DNA of 64,000 nt from Amycolatopsis sacchari (GTDB lineage: Bacteria > Actinomycetota > Actinomycetes > Mycobacteriales > Pseudonocardiaceae): NCBI RefSeq assembly GCF_900114035.1, contig NZ_FORP01000021.1:1-64000 (forward strand), given 5' to 3'. This document shows positions 1-10,534 of the stretch, in pieces. A model generated the notes under the pieces. The model was not told the origin of the DNA and made no database searches. It saw only the letters and a program-made list of their open reading frames with translations. Position numbers and translations under genes: made by a program. How positions within the stretch are numbered: position 1 is the stretch's first letter; each line of letters opens with the position of its first letter.

Positions 1-113
1 GGGCAGCACTACCGCCCTGGCTGCACTTCTACAATCACCACCGACCCCACAGCGCAACCAGCGGCAAACCCCCGATCACCCGCCTGACCAACCTCCCTGG
101 ACACCACACCTAG
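1..113 (+). pseudogene. IS481-family transposase, C-terminal fragment
   Basis: The frame beginning at base 3 reads through LHFYNHHRPHS and ends with LTNLPGHHT and a TAG at 111-113. HxYNxxRPHS followed by a short Gly/Pro/Arg tail is the classic end of IS481-type DDE integrases, just past the catalytic glutamate. Only about 36 residues lie inside the window, so I cannot tell whether the upstream part is intact. No terminal inverted repeat is obvious after the stop. It sits close to a second, clearly broken transposase and two tRNA genes, which suggests an insertion-prone spot. Confidence 0.75.
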
Positions 114-484
114 GGCCATCGTGATCAATACCAGCATCTCGGCCCCCCGAACCGATCAGCCACTCCCGGATGACCAAGCGAAAAGGACCTGGCAAGTCCG
201 CCAACTTGCGTTGACCAAGACTGCTCGTCCCGGTGCTGCCTGGAAAGCCGGAGCCGGGATCGACGAAACCCGCCGCGGTGGCGAAAGCTGGCTGCACCAG
301 TGGGAACCAGTCACCGTTCAGGATGACAGCGAGCGTCGCGCGAAATACTCGAAAGCCTTCCCCTGGAGGAATCATTTCCAGTGCTTCCGGAAAAAGTGTC
401 GCAAGGTAAAACTGGAAATATCGTTGCGACCCGATCATGAAGTGGACGTGGTGACACACCAGAGGTTGACAGGCCGGGGCCTGT
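114..484. other. stretch with no convincing gene between two IS remnants
   Basis: Open frames exist on both strands here (about 148 codons on plus, about 127 on minus), but neither shows a recognisable motif, a good ribosome binding site or the G/C third-position bias of the neighbours. The stretch is visibly richer in A/T than the rest of the window. It is probably decayed mobile or foreign DNA. Confidence 0.4.
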
Positions 485-760
485 TCATGAGGGCCGAGAC
501 TTCAGCAGGAGTCCACTCTGGGCAAGGAATCCGTCGATGGGCACAGGTCGGTACTGGATCCGTTTGAGCCGGTTCTTCACCACGGCCGCCAGTTCGTTCA
601 GGCCCTGGACGGCGAGGTTGCTCAACCCGTTTTTTGGGGGTTCGCCCACGCCCTCGGCAGACCGCAGCCGTACCACGGTCAGCCAGCCGTGATGTGCGGC
701 GATGAACTCCCGCACCCTGGCAACTCGGTGTCCACCATGCCCGGTTCGATCATGCCCACC
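485..760 (-). pseudogene. IS630-type transposase remnant (internally deleted)
   Basis: The minus-strand reading contains REFIAAHHGWLTVVRL, then jumps to AEGV, KNGLSNLAV, LNELAAVVKNRLKRIQYRP and DGFLAQSGL. In IS630-type elements the WLTVVRLP segment is followed by YxPxLNPxEGxWxxLK and then the NLA..SL..L...R.RLKR.QYR tail. Here the YAPELNP stretch is missing and the EGVW region appears to have two compensating one-base shifts within cccccaaaaaa (about 634-644), so the gene is dead. An upstream piece, GHRVARVREF, can be followed to about 760 before similarity fades. Confidence 0.65.
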
Positions 761-961
761 AGGCGCAGGCGCCGGGCAATAGGCCGTGCGAGCTGCCGAC
801 GAAGCGCCTTCTCCCCGGCGCTGGAAGCGCGTCCAACCAGGCTGCGGGTCCCCGACGTCGGGAGGCGCGACAGGGGCCGCCGTTCACAGGTAGAACCAGC
901 GCTCCCCGACCGGATCCGCCGACCCAAAGAAGGGGTAAAACCGCAGGTCAACGCCTGTTTG

Positions 962-1035
962 TCGGGATGACAGGATTTGAACCTGCGACCCTCCGCTCCC
1001 AAAGCGGATGCGCTACCAAGCTGCGCCACATCCCG
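962..1035 (-). tRNA. tRNA-Pro (anticodon TGG)
   Basis: The reverse strand folds as a cloverleaf with acceptor stem CGGGATG/CATCCCG, a D-arm containing GCGCAGCTTGGTAGCGC, the anticodon loop CTTTGGGAG with anticodon TGG, and the T-arm GGTTCAAATCC. CCA is not encoded. It lies next to insertion-sequence debris, and tRNA genes are common integration targets. Confidence 0.93.
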
Positions 1036-1113
1036 GCCGCCCCGATGGGGCGCTGCGATCACTCTAGCCTGACCCGCTAAACTGGTCGCGCACCCCGGGT
1101 CACCAGGGCGCAT

Positions 1114-1187
1114 GCGGGCGTAGCTCAATGGTAGAGCCCCAGTCTTCCAAACTGGCTACGCGGGTTCGATTCCCGTCGCCCGCTCCA
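1114..1187 (+). tRNA. tRNA-Gly (anticodon TCC)
   Basis: The acceptor stem GCGGGCG/CGCCCGC, D-arm TAGCTCAATGGTAGAGC, anticodon loop CTTCCAA (anticodon TCC) and T-arm GGTTCGATTCC are all present, and the 3' CCA is encoded at 1185-1187. It is divergent from tRNA-Pro, leaving a 78-base shared promoter region. A hairpin follows about 30 bases downstream. Confidence 0.95.
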
Positions 1188-1217
1188 GCGCGTCACAGCA
1201 GGTCAGCGGCACAAACC

Positions 1218-1250
1218 GAGCGGCGGTCCCACTCCAGGGAACCGCCGCTC
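1218..1250 (+). terminator. hairpin after tRNA-Gly
   Basis: GAGCGGCGGT at 1218-1227 pairs perfectly with ACCGCCGCTC at 1241-1250 around a 13-base loop. There is no U-tract, as is usual in actinomycetes. It is placed to end tRNA-Gly transcription before the VOC gene. Confidence 0.6.
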
Positions 1251-1329
1251 ACCGCATCAAGCCGCTCCCACCGATGACTTTTCCCTCCCGCTCGGGTCTA
1301 CCCACGCATCCACACCCGAAGGAGGAGCC

Positions 1330-1809
1330 ATGTCCGACAAGCGTCTCACCACGTGCCTCTGGTTCGACGGCCAGGCCGAGGACGCCGCGAAGTTCTACGG
1401 GACCGTCTTCAAGGACTTCAAGCTCGGCCCGACCAGCTACTACAACGACGCGGGCCCCGGCCCCGCCGGCTCCGTCATCACCGTCGAGTTCGAGATCAAC
1501 GGGCAGCGGTTCGTGGGCCTCAACGGCGGCCCCGAGTTCAAGTTCAACGAGGCCATCTCGTTCCAGATCCCCTGCGAGAACCAGGACGAGGTCGACTACT
1601 ACTGGACCACCCTCACCGCCGACGGCGGCCAGGAAGGCCCCTGCGGCTGGCTCCGCGACAAGTTCGGCGTCGCCTGGCAGGTCGTGCCCGACCGGCTCCT
1701 CGAACTGATCAACGACCCCGACCCCGCCAAGGCCACCCGCGCTACCAAGGCCATGTACGGCATGCACAAGATCGACATCGCCGCGGTCGAGAAGGCCTAC
1801 GCCGGCTGA
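1330..1809 (+). CDS. VOC-superfamily protein (PhnB/3-demethylubiquinone methyltransferase-like)
   Basis: A 159-residue protein of the vicinal-oxygen-chelate fold. It opens with TTCLWFDGQAEDAAKFY and has the PhnB-like signatures VEFEINGQRFVGLNGG, a second bab module around FNEAISFQIPCENQDEVDYYW, and GWLRDKFGVAWQVVP near the end. In this subfamily the name refers to sequence similarity only; ubiquinone methylation is not implied, and actinobacteria use menaquinone. The start is fixed by a strong GAAGGAGGAGCC site just ahead of ATG 1330. It is monocistronic, downstream of tRNA-Gly, and the substrate is unknown. Confidence 0.85.
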   Translation: MSDKRLTTCLWFDGQAEDAAKFYGTVFKDFKLGPTSYYNDAGPGPAGSVITVEFEINGQRFVGLNGGPEFKFNEAISFQIPCENQDEVDYYWTTLTADGGQEGPCGWLRDKFGVAWQVVPDRLLELINDPDPAKATRATKAMYGMHKIDIAAVEKAYAG

Positions 1810-1854
1810 ACGACCTCGAGCCGCAGCGTCCGTGTGAAAGCGCTTGCTGTCGTC

Positions 1855-2049
1855 TCAACCGCCGACGGCGAGCACGCACTCCGCACAACGTGGGAGCTTC
1901 CGCCACTGGTGTGTGCGTTCCGAGGGGATGCACCGCCGCCCGCACCGGGACCGGAACCCGGTGCGGGGGTGGTACTCCCGCACCGGCGGCACCCAGTGCG
2001 TCGCGTCCGCGTCGATGTCCGGCAGCCAGCCCCAGCACGATCTGTCCAT
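1855..2049 (-). CDS. small Cys-rich protein, 64 aa, unknown function
   Basis: The minus frame encodes a 64-residue protein with the layout THWVPPVREYHPRTG, RCGRRC, then LPRCAECVLAV near the end. Five of its six cysteines sit as CGRRC and a C-xx-C pair. About nine codons in ten end in G or C, which is not shared by the competing frames, and the Cys/Trp/His pattern looks like a compact metal-binding or Pseudonocardiaceae-type small protein. No Shine-Dalgarno precedes ATG 2049, so a leaderless transcript or another start is possible. The perfect 11-bp inverted repeat at 1939-1967 falls inside the gene. I do not recognise the family. Confidence 0.55.
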   Translation of the reverse strand: MDRSCWGWLPDIDADATHWVPPVREYHPRTGFRSRCGRRCIPSERTHQWRKLPRCAECVLAVGG

Positions 2050-2134
2050 GCGCGCGGATGGTCGCGCTCCGGCACCGCCGCGGCACGCCGACGCTCCGCG
2101 GGTAACACAGCGCTTACGCACGTGCGCGCGATGT

Positions 2135-2578
2135 TTACCCCACCTGCCGCGCCGTCGCCATCGCCCGCTCGGTCTCCCAGAACGCCCGCATGGACTTCAC
2201 CAGGCCGTCCGCCCCGACGCGGTAGACGAACACCCCGTCGGTGTCCACGCGGTAACCGCCGGGCAGGAACGTCGTGATCGTGCCGTAGTTCGCGACCTCG
2301 TCGCCCGCGGCGAACGAGTCGCGGATGACGAACTCGAACCGTTCGACCTTCGCGATCGTGAGGTCCCAGAACGCCGAAATCCCGTCGTGCCCGTGGTGGC
2401 CCTTGCCCTCCTGGTCGAACATCGACGGTCCGACCGGGTCCTCGATCACCGCGTCCGGCGCGAACAACGCGAGCCACTCGTCCTTCGCGCCCCGCACGAC
2501 CGCGTTCATGGAGTTCCACGCGGCCCGCCGCGCGGGCGGCTGCTCCGCGGACGTGTCCCAGCAGACGTCGATGCTCAT
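2135..2578 (-). CDS. NTF2-fold/SnoaL-like protein
   Basis: 147 residues of the ketosteroid-isomerase/SnoaL (NTF2-like) fold. The N-terminal helix ARRAAWNSMNAVVRGAKDEW leads into LFAPDAVIEDPVG; a strand section FVIRDSFAAGDEVANYGTITT and the closing FVYRVGADGLVKSMRAFWE follow. Its ATG overlaps the stop of the upstream oxidoreductase by four bases (ATGA at 2575-2578), so the two are translated together. With a KstR-like operator ahead of the pair, a role in steroid or terpenoid breakdown is a reasonable inference. The exact reaction cannot be read from the sequence. Confidence 0.82.
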   Translation of the reverse strand: MSIDVCWDTSAEQPPARRAAWNSMNAVVRGAKDEWLALFAPDAVIEDPVGPSMFDQEGKGHHGHDGISAFWDLTIAKVERFEFVIRDSFAAGDEVANYGTITTFLPGGYRVDTDGVFVYRVGADGLVKSMRAFWETERAMATARQVG

Positions 2579-3450
2579 GACCCCACCTTCGCGATGATCT
2601 CGTCGGCGAACTTCTTGATGGCGTCCTTCTTCGGCTCCAGCGCGTCGCCGAACCCGATGCCCTCGAACACCCACGGCTGCGTCACGACGTCCGTCACGCC
2701 GATCTCGGCCTGCTCGCGGTAGCCGTCCGCGCCGAACCGGTCGATGCACACCGCCTGGATCTCGAACGGCTCGTCCGCGCGCCCGTACTCCGCACGCAGC
2801 TCCCGCAGTCGCTCGATGGTGGTGCGCAGGTCCTCGAACTTCATCATCGCGCTGGACCAGCCGTCCCCGACCCGCGCGGCCCGGCGCAGTGCGACCTCGG
2901 TGTGACCGCCGATGTAGAACGGCACGCGCCGGCTGGGCGCGGGACTCATCTGCAGCTTGTCGAAGTTGAAGAACTTCCCGTGGTACTCGACCATCCCGCC
3001 GTCGAGGATCAGGCGCAGCACGTCGATCGCCTCGTCGACACGCTTGCCCCGCTGCGCGTACGGCGCGCCGCACCACTCGAACTCCTCGGGTGACCAGCCC
3101 ACGCCGAGCCCGAGGCCGAACCGGTTGCCGGTCAGCACGGCCACCGAACCGACCTGCCGGGCCAGCAGCACGGGATTGCGCGAGCCGAGCTTCATCACGG
3201 AGGTGTAGAACTCGATCTCGTTCGTGACCGCGCCCATCGCCGCGGCCGCCACGAGCGGGTCCGCCCACGGGGTGTCGGCGGTCCAGAACCGGCTGCCGTC
3301 GGGGGTGTACGGGTACTCCGCCGACACCGATTCCGAGTAGAAGAGCGAGTCGGGCAGGACGACGGAGGAGAAGCCGCACTCCTCGGCCGTGCGGGCCAGC
3401 TCGGTGAACTGTTCGAGGGGGTTCATCGCGACCGAGAGGCTGAACTTCAT
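2575..3450 (-). CDS. LLM-class F420-dependent oxidoreductase
   Basis: 291 residues of the luciferase-like monooxygenase TIM barrel as found in F420-dependent actinobacterial enzymes. Visible signatures are ECGFSSVVLPDSLFY near the N terminus, GSRNPVLLARQVGSVAVLTG, RFGLGLGVGWSPEEFEWCG (the cofactor-binding segment typical of the class) and PFYIGGHTEVALRRAARVGDGW. Members reduce or oxidise substrates such as long-chain or steroid intermediates using F420. It heads a two-gene operon with the NTF2-like gene, and a palindrome matching the KstR consensus lies 12-25 bases before its ATG. The F420 preference is from family knowledge, not proven here. Confidence 0.87.
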   Translation of the reverse strand: MKFSLSVAMNPLEQFTELARTAEECGFSSVVLPDSLFYSESVSAEYPYTPDGSRFWTADTPWADPLVAAAAMGAVTNEIEFYTSVMKLGSRNPVLLARQVGSVAVLTGNRFGLGLGVGWSPEEFEWCGAPYAQRGKRVDEAIDVLRLILDGGMVEYHGKFFNFDKLQMSPAPSRRVPFYIGGHTEVALRRAARVGDGWSSAMMKFEDLRTTIERLRELRAEYGRADEPFEIQAVCIDRFGADGYREQAEIGVTDVVTQPWVFEGIGFGDALEPKKDAIKKFADEIIAKVGS

Positions 3451-3461
3451 ACGCGGGAGAC

Positions 3462-3475
3462 TATAACGTGTTCTA
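3462..3475 (-). promoter_or_regulatory. KstR-like operator
   Basis: TATAACGTGTTCTA matches the published KstR consensus TnnAACnnGTTnnA at every fixed position. KstR is the TetR-type repressor of cholesterol catabolism in mycobacteria and relatives. The site sits between 12 and 25 bases upstream of the oxidoreductase start, where a bound repressor would block the promoter. Confidence 0.6.
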
Positions 3476-3530
3476 GTTTTCGTCGAGAGCGGAAGCGGTG
3501 GCGGCGTCCGCGGGACGGGGCCACGCTGGC

Positions 3531-4301
3531 GTGGTGATCCAGGAATTCGCCGGGGACGGCGCCCGCTACTACGCGCGCTACCGCCGCGGCTACCGGGCGG
3601 ACCTGCTCGAAGCGCTGCGCCCCGGGCCGCGCGTGCTCGACCTCGGGTGCGGGACCGGTCAGCTCACGCTCTCACTGGCGGCCAGGGCGACGACCGTCGT
3701 CGGCATGGACCCCTCCCCCGACATGCTCGCCGAAGCCCGGGCGACGGAGACCCCGAACGCCGTCTGGGTGGTCGGCGCCGACACCGACGTACCCGCGCTC
3801 GCCCCGCTGCTCGGCGGCAGCCTCGACCTCGTCACGATCGCCCAGGCCCTGCACTGGATGGACGCGCCGCGGCTGTTCACGGCGCTGACCACTCTGCTCC
3901 GCCCCGGCGGCCGGGTGGCGGTGATCTCGAACGGCGTGCCGGTGTGGACGGCCGACACCGCGTGGGGCGAAGCGATCCGCGAAGTGGCGGCGAAATGGTT
4001 CGGCACTCGGGACTTTCCCACCTGCGGCACCAGCGACGAGGAACGCGCGCGCTACGGCAGACAGCTGCGCGAAGCGGGCTTCACCGGCGTACACGAACGC
4101 CGTCTCGACCACACCGATCGGCTGACGCTCGACGAACTCGCCGGGTCGTTCCACTCGGCGGCACCACTGGAGCGGCTCACCGATTTTCCCCGTTACGACC
4201 GGGAACTCCGCGAAGCGCTGCTCGCGGCCCAGCCCGACGGTGTCTTCACAGAGGAGGTTTCCGTGAGGGTGCTGGAGGGCACCCGGGAACTTCCCGGTTA
4301 G
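3531..4301 (+). CDS. class I SAM-dependent methyltransferase
   Basis: A Rossmann-fold methyltransferase of about 256 residues. Motif I is VLDLGCGTGQLTLSLA, motif II VVGMDPSPDMLAEAR, and the post-III region LDLVTIAQALHWMDAPR contains the HWMD typical of the Methyltransf_11 group. Two in-frame GTG starts compete: 3531 (preferred, just before IQEFAGDGARYYARYR, the family's usual beginning) and 3498. It is divergent from the LLM operon and may share its control region. Substrate unknown. Confidence 0.8.
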   Translation: MVIQEFAGDGARYYARYRRGYRADLLEALRPGPRVLDLGCGTGQLTLSLAARATTVVGMDPSPDMLAEARATETPNAVWVVGADTDVPALAPLLGGSLDLVTIAQALHWMDAPRLFTALTTLLRPGGRVAVISNGVPVWTADTAWGEAIREVAAKWFGTRDFPTCGTSDEERARYGRQLREAGFTGVHERRLDHTDRLTLDELAGSFHSAAPLERLTDFPRYDRELREALLAAQPDGVFTEEVSVRVLEGTRELPG

Positions 4302-4347
4302 TGTCCGCGTTGTCCGGTTCAGGATTCCGAAACCGTGGGAGTTACCG

Positions 4348-5145
4348 ATGGGCACCACGATCACGCTGATCGTGCTCCTCCTCGTCATCGTGGGCGGGGT
4401 GGCGTACTTCGCCAAGGCGCAGGGCCGCAACCGCCAGCGCCAGCTGGAGGACGCCAAGGCCGACGCGCGGCGGCTGGTCGAGCGGCTCGGCGGGCAGGTG
4501 CTCAACCTGACCGGCACCGACACCGCCTCGAAGCAGGCGCTCGCCGACGCGTCGGAGCGCTACAACGCCGCCGGCTCGCAGCTGGACCAGGCGCAGACGG
4601 CCGAGCAGGCCCGGCTGGTCAAGGAGACCGCGCTCGAAGGCCTCTACTACGTGCGCGCGGCGCGCAAGGCGATGGGCATGGACCCCGGCCCCCAGCTGCC
4701 TGAGGAGGCCGAGCGCGAGCGCGCGGGCAAGGTCAGCGAGCACCGCAAGGTCGACGTCGAGGGCCAGACGTACGAGGCCTCGCCCGACCCGGGCTCGAAC
4801 ACGCCGTACTACTACCCCGGCGGCCGCGTCGCGGGGCGGCCGGTGCCGCAGGGCTGGTACAGCGAGCCGTGGTGGAAGCCGGCACTCGTTGCGGGCGCGT
4901 GGGGACTCGGCTCGATGCTGCTGTTCAGCGCGATGTTCTCGGGCATGAGCGGCATCGCCAGCGCGGCGGCCTGGGAGTCCGGCTACGACGCCGGCCAGGA
5001 GGACGCCATGGCCGACGCGGGCGCCGACGGCGGCGACGCGGGTGACGCCGGCGGCGATTTCGACGGCGGCGGCGACTACGGCGGTGGCGACTTCGGCGGC
5101 GATTTCGGTGGTGACTTCGGCGGCGGGGACTTCGGGGACTTCTGA
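4348..5145 (+). CDS. membrane protein with Gly/Asp/Phe-rich tail (DUF1542-like)
   Basis: 265 residues. An N-terminal transmembrane helix (ITLIVLLLVIVGGVAYFA) is followed by an acidic/basic helical segment of about 130 residues, a second membrane segment around WKPALVAGAWGLGSMLLFSAMF, and a C-terminal tail built from GGDFGG units with alternating Asp and Phe. Similar actinobacterial proteins are annotated DUF1542-domain proteins; no activity is known. The tail resembles Gly-rich secreted or surface tails. The start follows a weak site; the gene stands alone and ends at a palindromic terminator shared with nei. Confidence 0.7.
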   Translation: MGTTITLIVLLLVIVGGVAYFAKAQGRNRQRQLEDAKADARRLVERLGGQVLNLTGTDTASKQALADASERYNAAGSQLDQAQTAEQARLVKETALEGLYYVRAARKAMGMDPGPQLPEEAERERAGKVSEHRKVDVEGQTYEASPDPGSNTPYYYPGGRVAGRPVPQGWYSEPWWKPALVAGAWGLGSMLLFSAMFSGMSGIASAAAWESGYDAGQEDAMADAGADGGDAGDAGGDFDGGGDYGGGDFGGDFGGDFGGGDFGDF

Positions 5146-5152
5146 CCCCCGG

Positions 5153-5176
5153 CCCGGCTCCCGCGCGGGAGCCGGG
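5153..5176. terminator. bidirectional terminator
   Basis: A perfect 24-base palindrome (CCCGGCTC CCGCGCGG GAGCCGGG) fills the gap between two convergent genes ending at 5145 and 5177. Confidence 0.7.
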
Positions 5177-5986
5177 TCACTCCCCCGGCTGGCACACCGG
5201 GCACCAGTAGAGGTTGCGCCCGGCCAGCTCGCGGTGCGCGATCGGCGTGCCGCACACCAGGCACGGCTGACCGGTGCGGCGGTAGACGTAGACCTCGCCG
5301 CCGTGCCGGTCCTCACGCGGCGCGCGGCCCGTCACGTGCGGCAGGTGCTCGTCGGCGACGGTGTCGATGCGGCCGACGCGCACGCCGTGCCGCATGAGCG
5401 CCACCAGGTCCGCCCACATCTCCTGCCACGTCTCGTGGTCGAGCAGGCGGCCGGGCCGCATCGGCGGCACCCCGTGGCGGAACAGCAGTTCGGCGCGGTA
5501 CACGTTACCCACGCCGGCGAGCACCGACTGGTCCATCAGCAACGCGGCGATCGACGTGCGCGAGGCGGAGATCTTCTCGTACGCCTGCTCCGGCTTGGCG
5601 CCGCGGCGCAGCGGGTCCGGCCCCAGGCGCGCCTTGATCGCGTCCACCTGGTCGGGTGTCAGCAGTTCACACCGCGTCGGGCCGCGGAGGTCCGTCCAAT
5701 GTGTCTTGCCGACCATCCGCATGCGGACCTGCCCCACGGGGGCCAGCACGGGCAGTTTCGCCTCGGTGAACGTGCCGTACAGCCCGAGGTGGACGTGCAC
5801 CGCGCCGACGGATGTGTAGTGGTGGAACAGATGTTTCCCGTACGCCTCAGCCTTCACCAGCACCGCACCGTCCACACGGGACGCTTCGGCGAACTTGCCC
5901 TGCGGGCTGGTCACCTCCACCGGCGCACCCGCGAACCTGCGCTGGTGCAACCGGGCGAGCCGGTGGAGGGTGTGGCCTTCGGGCAT
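5177..5986 (-). CDS. nei: Fpg/Nei-family DNA glycosylase (endonuclease VIII type)
   Basis: 269 residues. The mature N terminus PEGHTLHRLAR supplies the catalytic Pro2 and Glu3; MPEGHT rather than MPELPE marks the Nei branch. The H2TH region is visible as SVLAGVGNVYRAELLFRHGV. The C-terminal zinc finger is C-xx-C near PCLVCG and C-xx-C near YWCPVCQ. The enzyme removes oxidised bases and cleaves the abasic site. Its ATG overlaps the rpiB stop in TGATG, so the two are coupled; the same pair is adjacent in M. tuberculosis (Rv2464c-Rv2465c, from memory). Confidence 0.93.
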   Translation of the reverse strand: MPEGHTLHRLARLHQRRFAGAPVEVTSPQGKFAEASRVDGAVLVKAEAYGKHLFHHYTSVGAVHVHLGLYGTFTEAKLPVLAPVGQVRMRMVGKTHWTDLRGPTRCELLTPDQVDAIKARLGPDPLRRGAKPEQAYEKISASRTSIAALLMDQSVLAGVGNVYRAELLFRHGVPPMRPGRLLDHETWQEMWADLVALMRHGVRVGRIDTVADEHLPHVTGRAPREDRHGGEVYVYRRTGQPCLVCGTPIAHRELAGRNLYWCPVCQPGE

Positions 5987-6456
5987 CAGGCGGGCAGCGC
6001 GGGCGGGTTACCGGTGCGCTCGTAGTCCAGCAGCTGCTGCACCCGCCGGGCGTGCCGCTCGTCGGGCGAAACCGGGGTGGCGAGGAAGGTGTCGACGATC
6101 GCGGTGGCCTCCTCGACCGTGTGCATCCGCGCGCCGATGCCGATCAGCTGGGCGTGGTTGTGCTCGCGGGCGAGCTGCGCGATCTCCGGCTTCCAGGCCA
6201 GCGCGGCGCGCGCGCCCGGCACCTTGTTGGCCGCGATCTGCTCGCCGTTGCCGGAACCACCGATGACGATGCCGAGGCTGCCCTCGTCGGCGACCACGCG
6301 CCGCGCCGTCTCGATGCAGAAGGCGGGGTAGTCGTCGGCCGCGTCGTAGACGAACGGGCCGATGTCGGTGACCTCGTGCCCCTGGCCCTTCAGGTAGCTC
6401 ACCAGGTGGTTCTTCAGCTCGAAACCGGCATGGTCGGATCCCAAGTAGACACGCAC
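5986..6456 (-). CDS. rpiB: ribose-5-phosphate isomerase B
   Basis: 156 residues of the RpiB/LacAB family. VYLGSDHAGFELK at the N terminus and GIVIGGSGNGEQIAANKVPGAR (the phosphate-binding and catalytic loop of the Ser/Gly type found in actinobacteria) identify it. It interconverts ribose-5-P and ribulose-5-P in the pentose phosphate pathway. The start is the GTG at 6454-6456, where homology begins; a longer frame to 6540 lacks family similarity. It is followed with a one-base overlap by nei. Confidence 0.93.
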   Translation of the reverse strand: MRVYLGSDHAGFELKNHLVSYLKGQGHEVTDIGPFVYDAADDYPAFCIETARRVVADEGSLGIVIGGSGNGEQIAANKVPGARAALAWKPEIAQLAREHNHAQLIGIGARMHTVEEATAIVDTFLATPVSPDERHARRVQQLLDYERTGNPPALPA

Positions 6457-6500
6457 GTCTGGAGTCTGCCATCCCGGTCCGGGCGGGGCATGCTCTGGGT

Positions 6501-7202
6501 ATGACGCGATGGCTCGAACTGGCCGACGGGGTGCTGGCACGGCGGTACGAGCACCTCGACCAGACGCTCGGCCTCGTCGTGGGCCGTGAACGCTGCCTGG
6601 TCGTCGACACGAGCGGGGACGAGGTGCAGGGAGCGGAGTTCGCCGCCGCCATCCGGGAGATCACCGCGCTGCCGTGGCTCGTCGTGCTCACGCACGCCCA
6701 CTTCGACCACCACTTCGGCACCCGCGCGTTCCTGCCGTGCCGGGTGTGGGCGCACGAGCGCTGCCGCCCGGCGATGGGCGCCGACCGCGCCGAGTGGGCC
6801 ACGAAGTTCCGCCAGGAGGGCTCCGGGGAACTGGCCGCGCGCCTCGAGGAGGCCGAGCTCGTCCCGCCGACCGACACGCTCGCCACGGAGGTGGCCCTCG
6901 ACCTCGGCGGGCGCCGCGTCACGCTCCTCCACCCCGGCCGCGGGCACACCGATCACGACGTCGCCGTGCACGTGCCGGACGCCGCCGTGCTGTTCGCCGG
7001 TGACCTGGTGGAGCAGGGCGCGCCCCCGTCGATCGGCCCGGACTCCCACGCGGCCGAATGGCCGCACGCGCTGGACCGCCTGCTGGCCCTGCGCCCCGGC
7101 ACGATCGTGCCGGGGCACGGAGACCCCGTGGACGCCGCCTTCGTGCGGCGGCAGCGCGACGAGCTCAGTCGAAGTTCAGCTCGCCCGAGCGGGTCCGCTT
7201 GA
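6501..7202 (+). CDS. MBL-fold metallo-hydrolase
   Basis: 233 residues of the metallo-beta-lactamase fold. The dinuclear zinc motif is [10 protein letters not shown]; further ligands are [17 protein letters not shown] and the terminal PGHGDPVD. This arrangement is typical of small cyclase-like or glyoxalase-II-like hydrolases. It is divergent from rpiB with a 44-base gap and converges on the DsbA-like gene, overlapping its end by 38 bases. The mycobacterial block lacks a gene here as I recall it, so this looks like a local insertion. Substrate unknown. Confidence 0.85.
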   Translation: MTRWLELADGVLARRYEHLDQTLGLVVGRERCLVVDTSGDEVQGAEFAAAIREITALPWLVVLTHAHFDHHFGTRAFLPCRVWAHERCRPAMGADRAEWATKFRQEGSGELAARLEEAELVPPTDTLATEVALDLGGRRVTLLHPGRGHTDHDVAVHVPDAAVLFAGDLVEQGAPPSIGPDSHAAEWPHALDRLLALRPGTIVPGHGDPVDAAFVRRQRDELSRSSARPSGSA

Positions 7203-7776
7203 GCTCGTAGAAGTCCGGGTACGACGCCAGCAGCCGGGCGCCGTCGAAGACCTTCAGCGCGTCCTCGCCGCGGGGGATCGACGACAGCACCGGGCCGAAG
7301 AACGCCACGCCGTCGATGTGGATCGTCGGGGTGCCCACGTCCATGCCGACCGGGTCCATGCCCTCGTGGTGGCTCTTGCGCAGCGCCTCGTCGTACTCCG
7401 TCGACTCCGCGGCCGCCAGCAGCTCCGCCGGGGCGCCCACGGCCGCCAGCGCCTCCTTCAGCACCGCCGGAATGTCCTTGTTGTCCTGGTTGTGGTAGCG
7501 CGTGCCGAACTCCGTGTAGAAGTCGCGCAGCACGCTCTCGTCCTTCGCCTGCGCCAGCGCCGTCGCGACGCGCACCGGGCCCCACGCCTTCTCCATCAGC
7601 TGCTGGTACTGCTCCGGCAGGTCACGGCCCGAGTTCAGCACGGCCAGGCTCATCACCCGGAAGTGCAGGTCGAGGTCCCGCTGCTTCTCGACCTCGAGGA
7701 TCCAGCGGGACGTGATCCAGGCGAACGGGCAGACGGGGTCGAAGTAGAAGTCGACGCGCGTGCGCTCAGCGGACAT
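7165..7776 (-). CDS. DsbA-family protein, homologue of mycothiol-dependent nitroreductase Rv2466c
   Basis: 203 residues. A thioredoxin-fold start ([18 protein letters not shown]) is followed by the helical insertion of the DsbA/2-hydroxychromene isomerase family and a cis-Pro region [10 protein letters not shown]. The active-site motif reads CPFA, so only one cysteine is present where disulfide oxidoreductases have CxxC. Mycothiol-using members can act through a mixed disulfide with one cysteine. Start ATG 7774-7776 is preceded by AAGGAGC. It lies beside pepN as in mycobacteria. Its 3' end overlaps the convergent MBL gene. Confidence 0.85.
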   Translation of the reverse strand: MSAERTRVDFYFDPVCPFAWITSRWILEVEKQRDLDLHFRVMSLAVLNSGRDLPEQYQQLMEKAWGPVRVATALAQAKDESVLRDFYTEFGTRYHNQDNKDIPAVLKEALAAVGAPAELLAAAESTEYDEALRKSHHEGMDPVGMDVGTPTIHIDGVAFFGPVLSSIPRGEDALKVFDGARLLASYPDFYELKRTRSGELNFD

Positions 7777-7903
7777 GAAAGCTCCTTGTGCCGTGCCAAC
7801 AGTTGGCGGTAACCAGGGCAACAGCCGCCGCGTTCCGCTTGTTCCCCGGGCCATCCGTGATTGGATAGCAAGACAGCCCAATGACCATCGCTAGTGCTAC
7901 GAG

Positions 7904-10474
<2,571 letters not shown>

Positions 10475-10482
10475 CGGATACG

Positions 10483-10520
10483 AGAACGGCCGGCCTCCCG
10501 CTCGGGAGGCCGGCCGTTCT
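10483..10520. terminator. bidirectional terminator after pepN
   Basis: Eighteen bases (10483-10500) are the exact reverse complement of 10503-10520, separated by CT. The hairpin lies between the convergent ends of pepN and the DUF5130 gene. Confidence 0.8.
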
Positions 10521-10534
10521 TCGTGTTCCGCGGA

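Noticed and set aside
121..567. 148-codon plus frame after the IS481 fragment
   Set aside because: No motif, poor codon bias and overlap with an IS630-type remnant on the other strand.
1939..1967. Terminator after the VOC gene
   Set aside because: The perfect 11-bp inverted repeat lies within the 64-codon minus-strand gene and may reflect its GC-rich codons; it remains possible but was not called.
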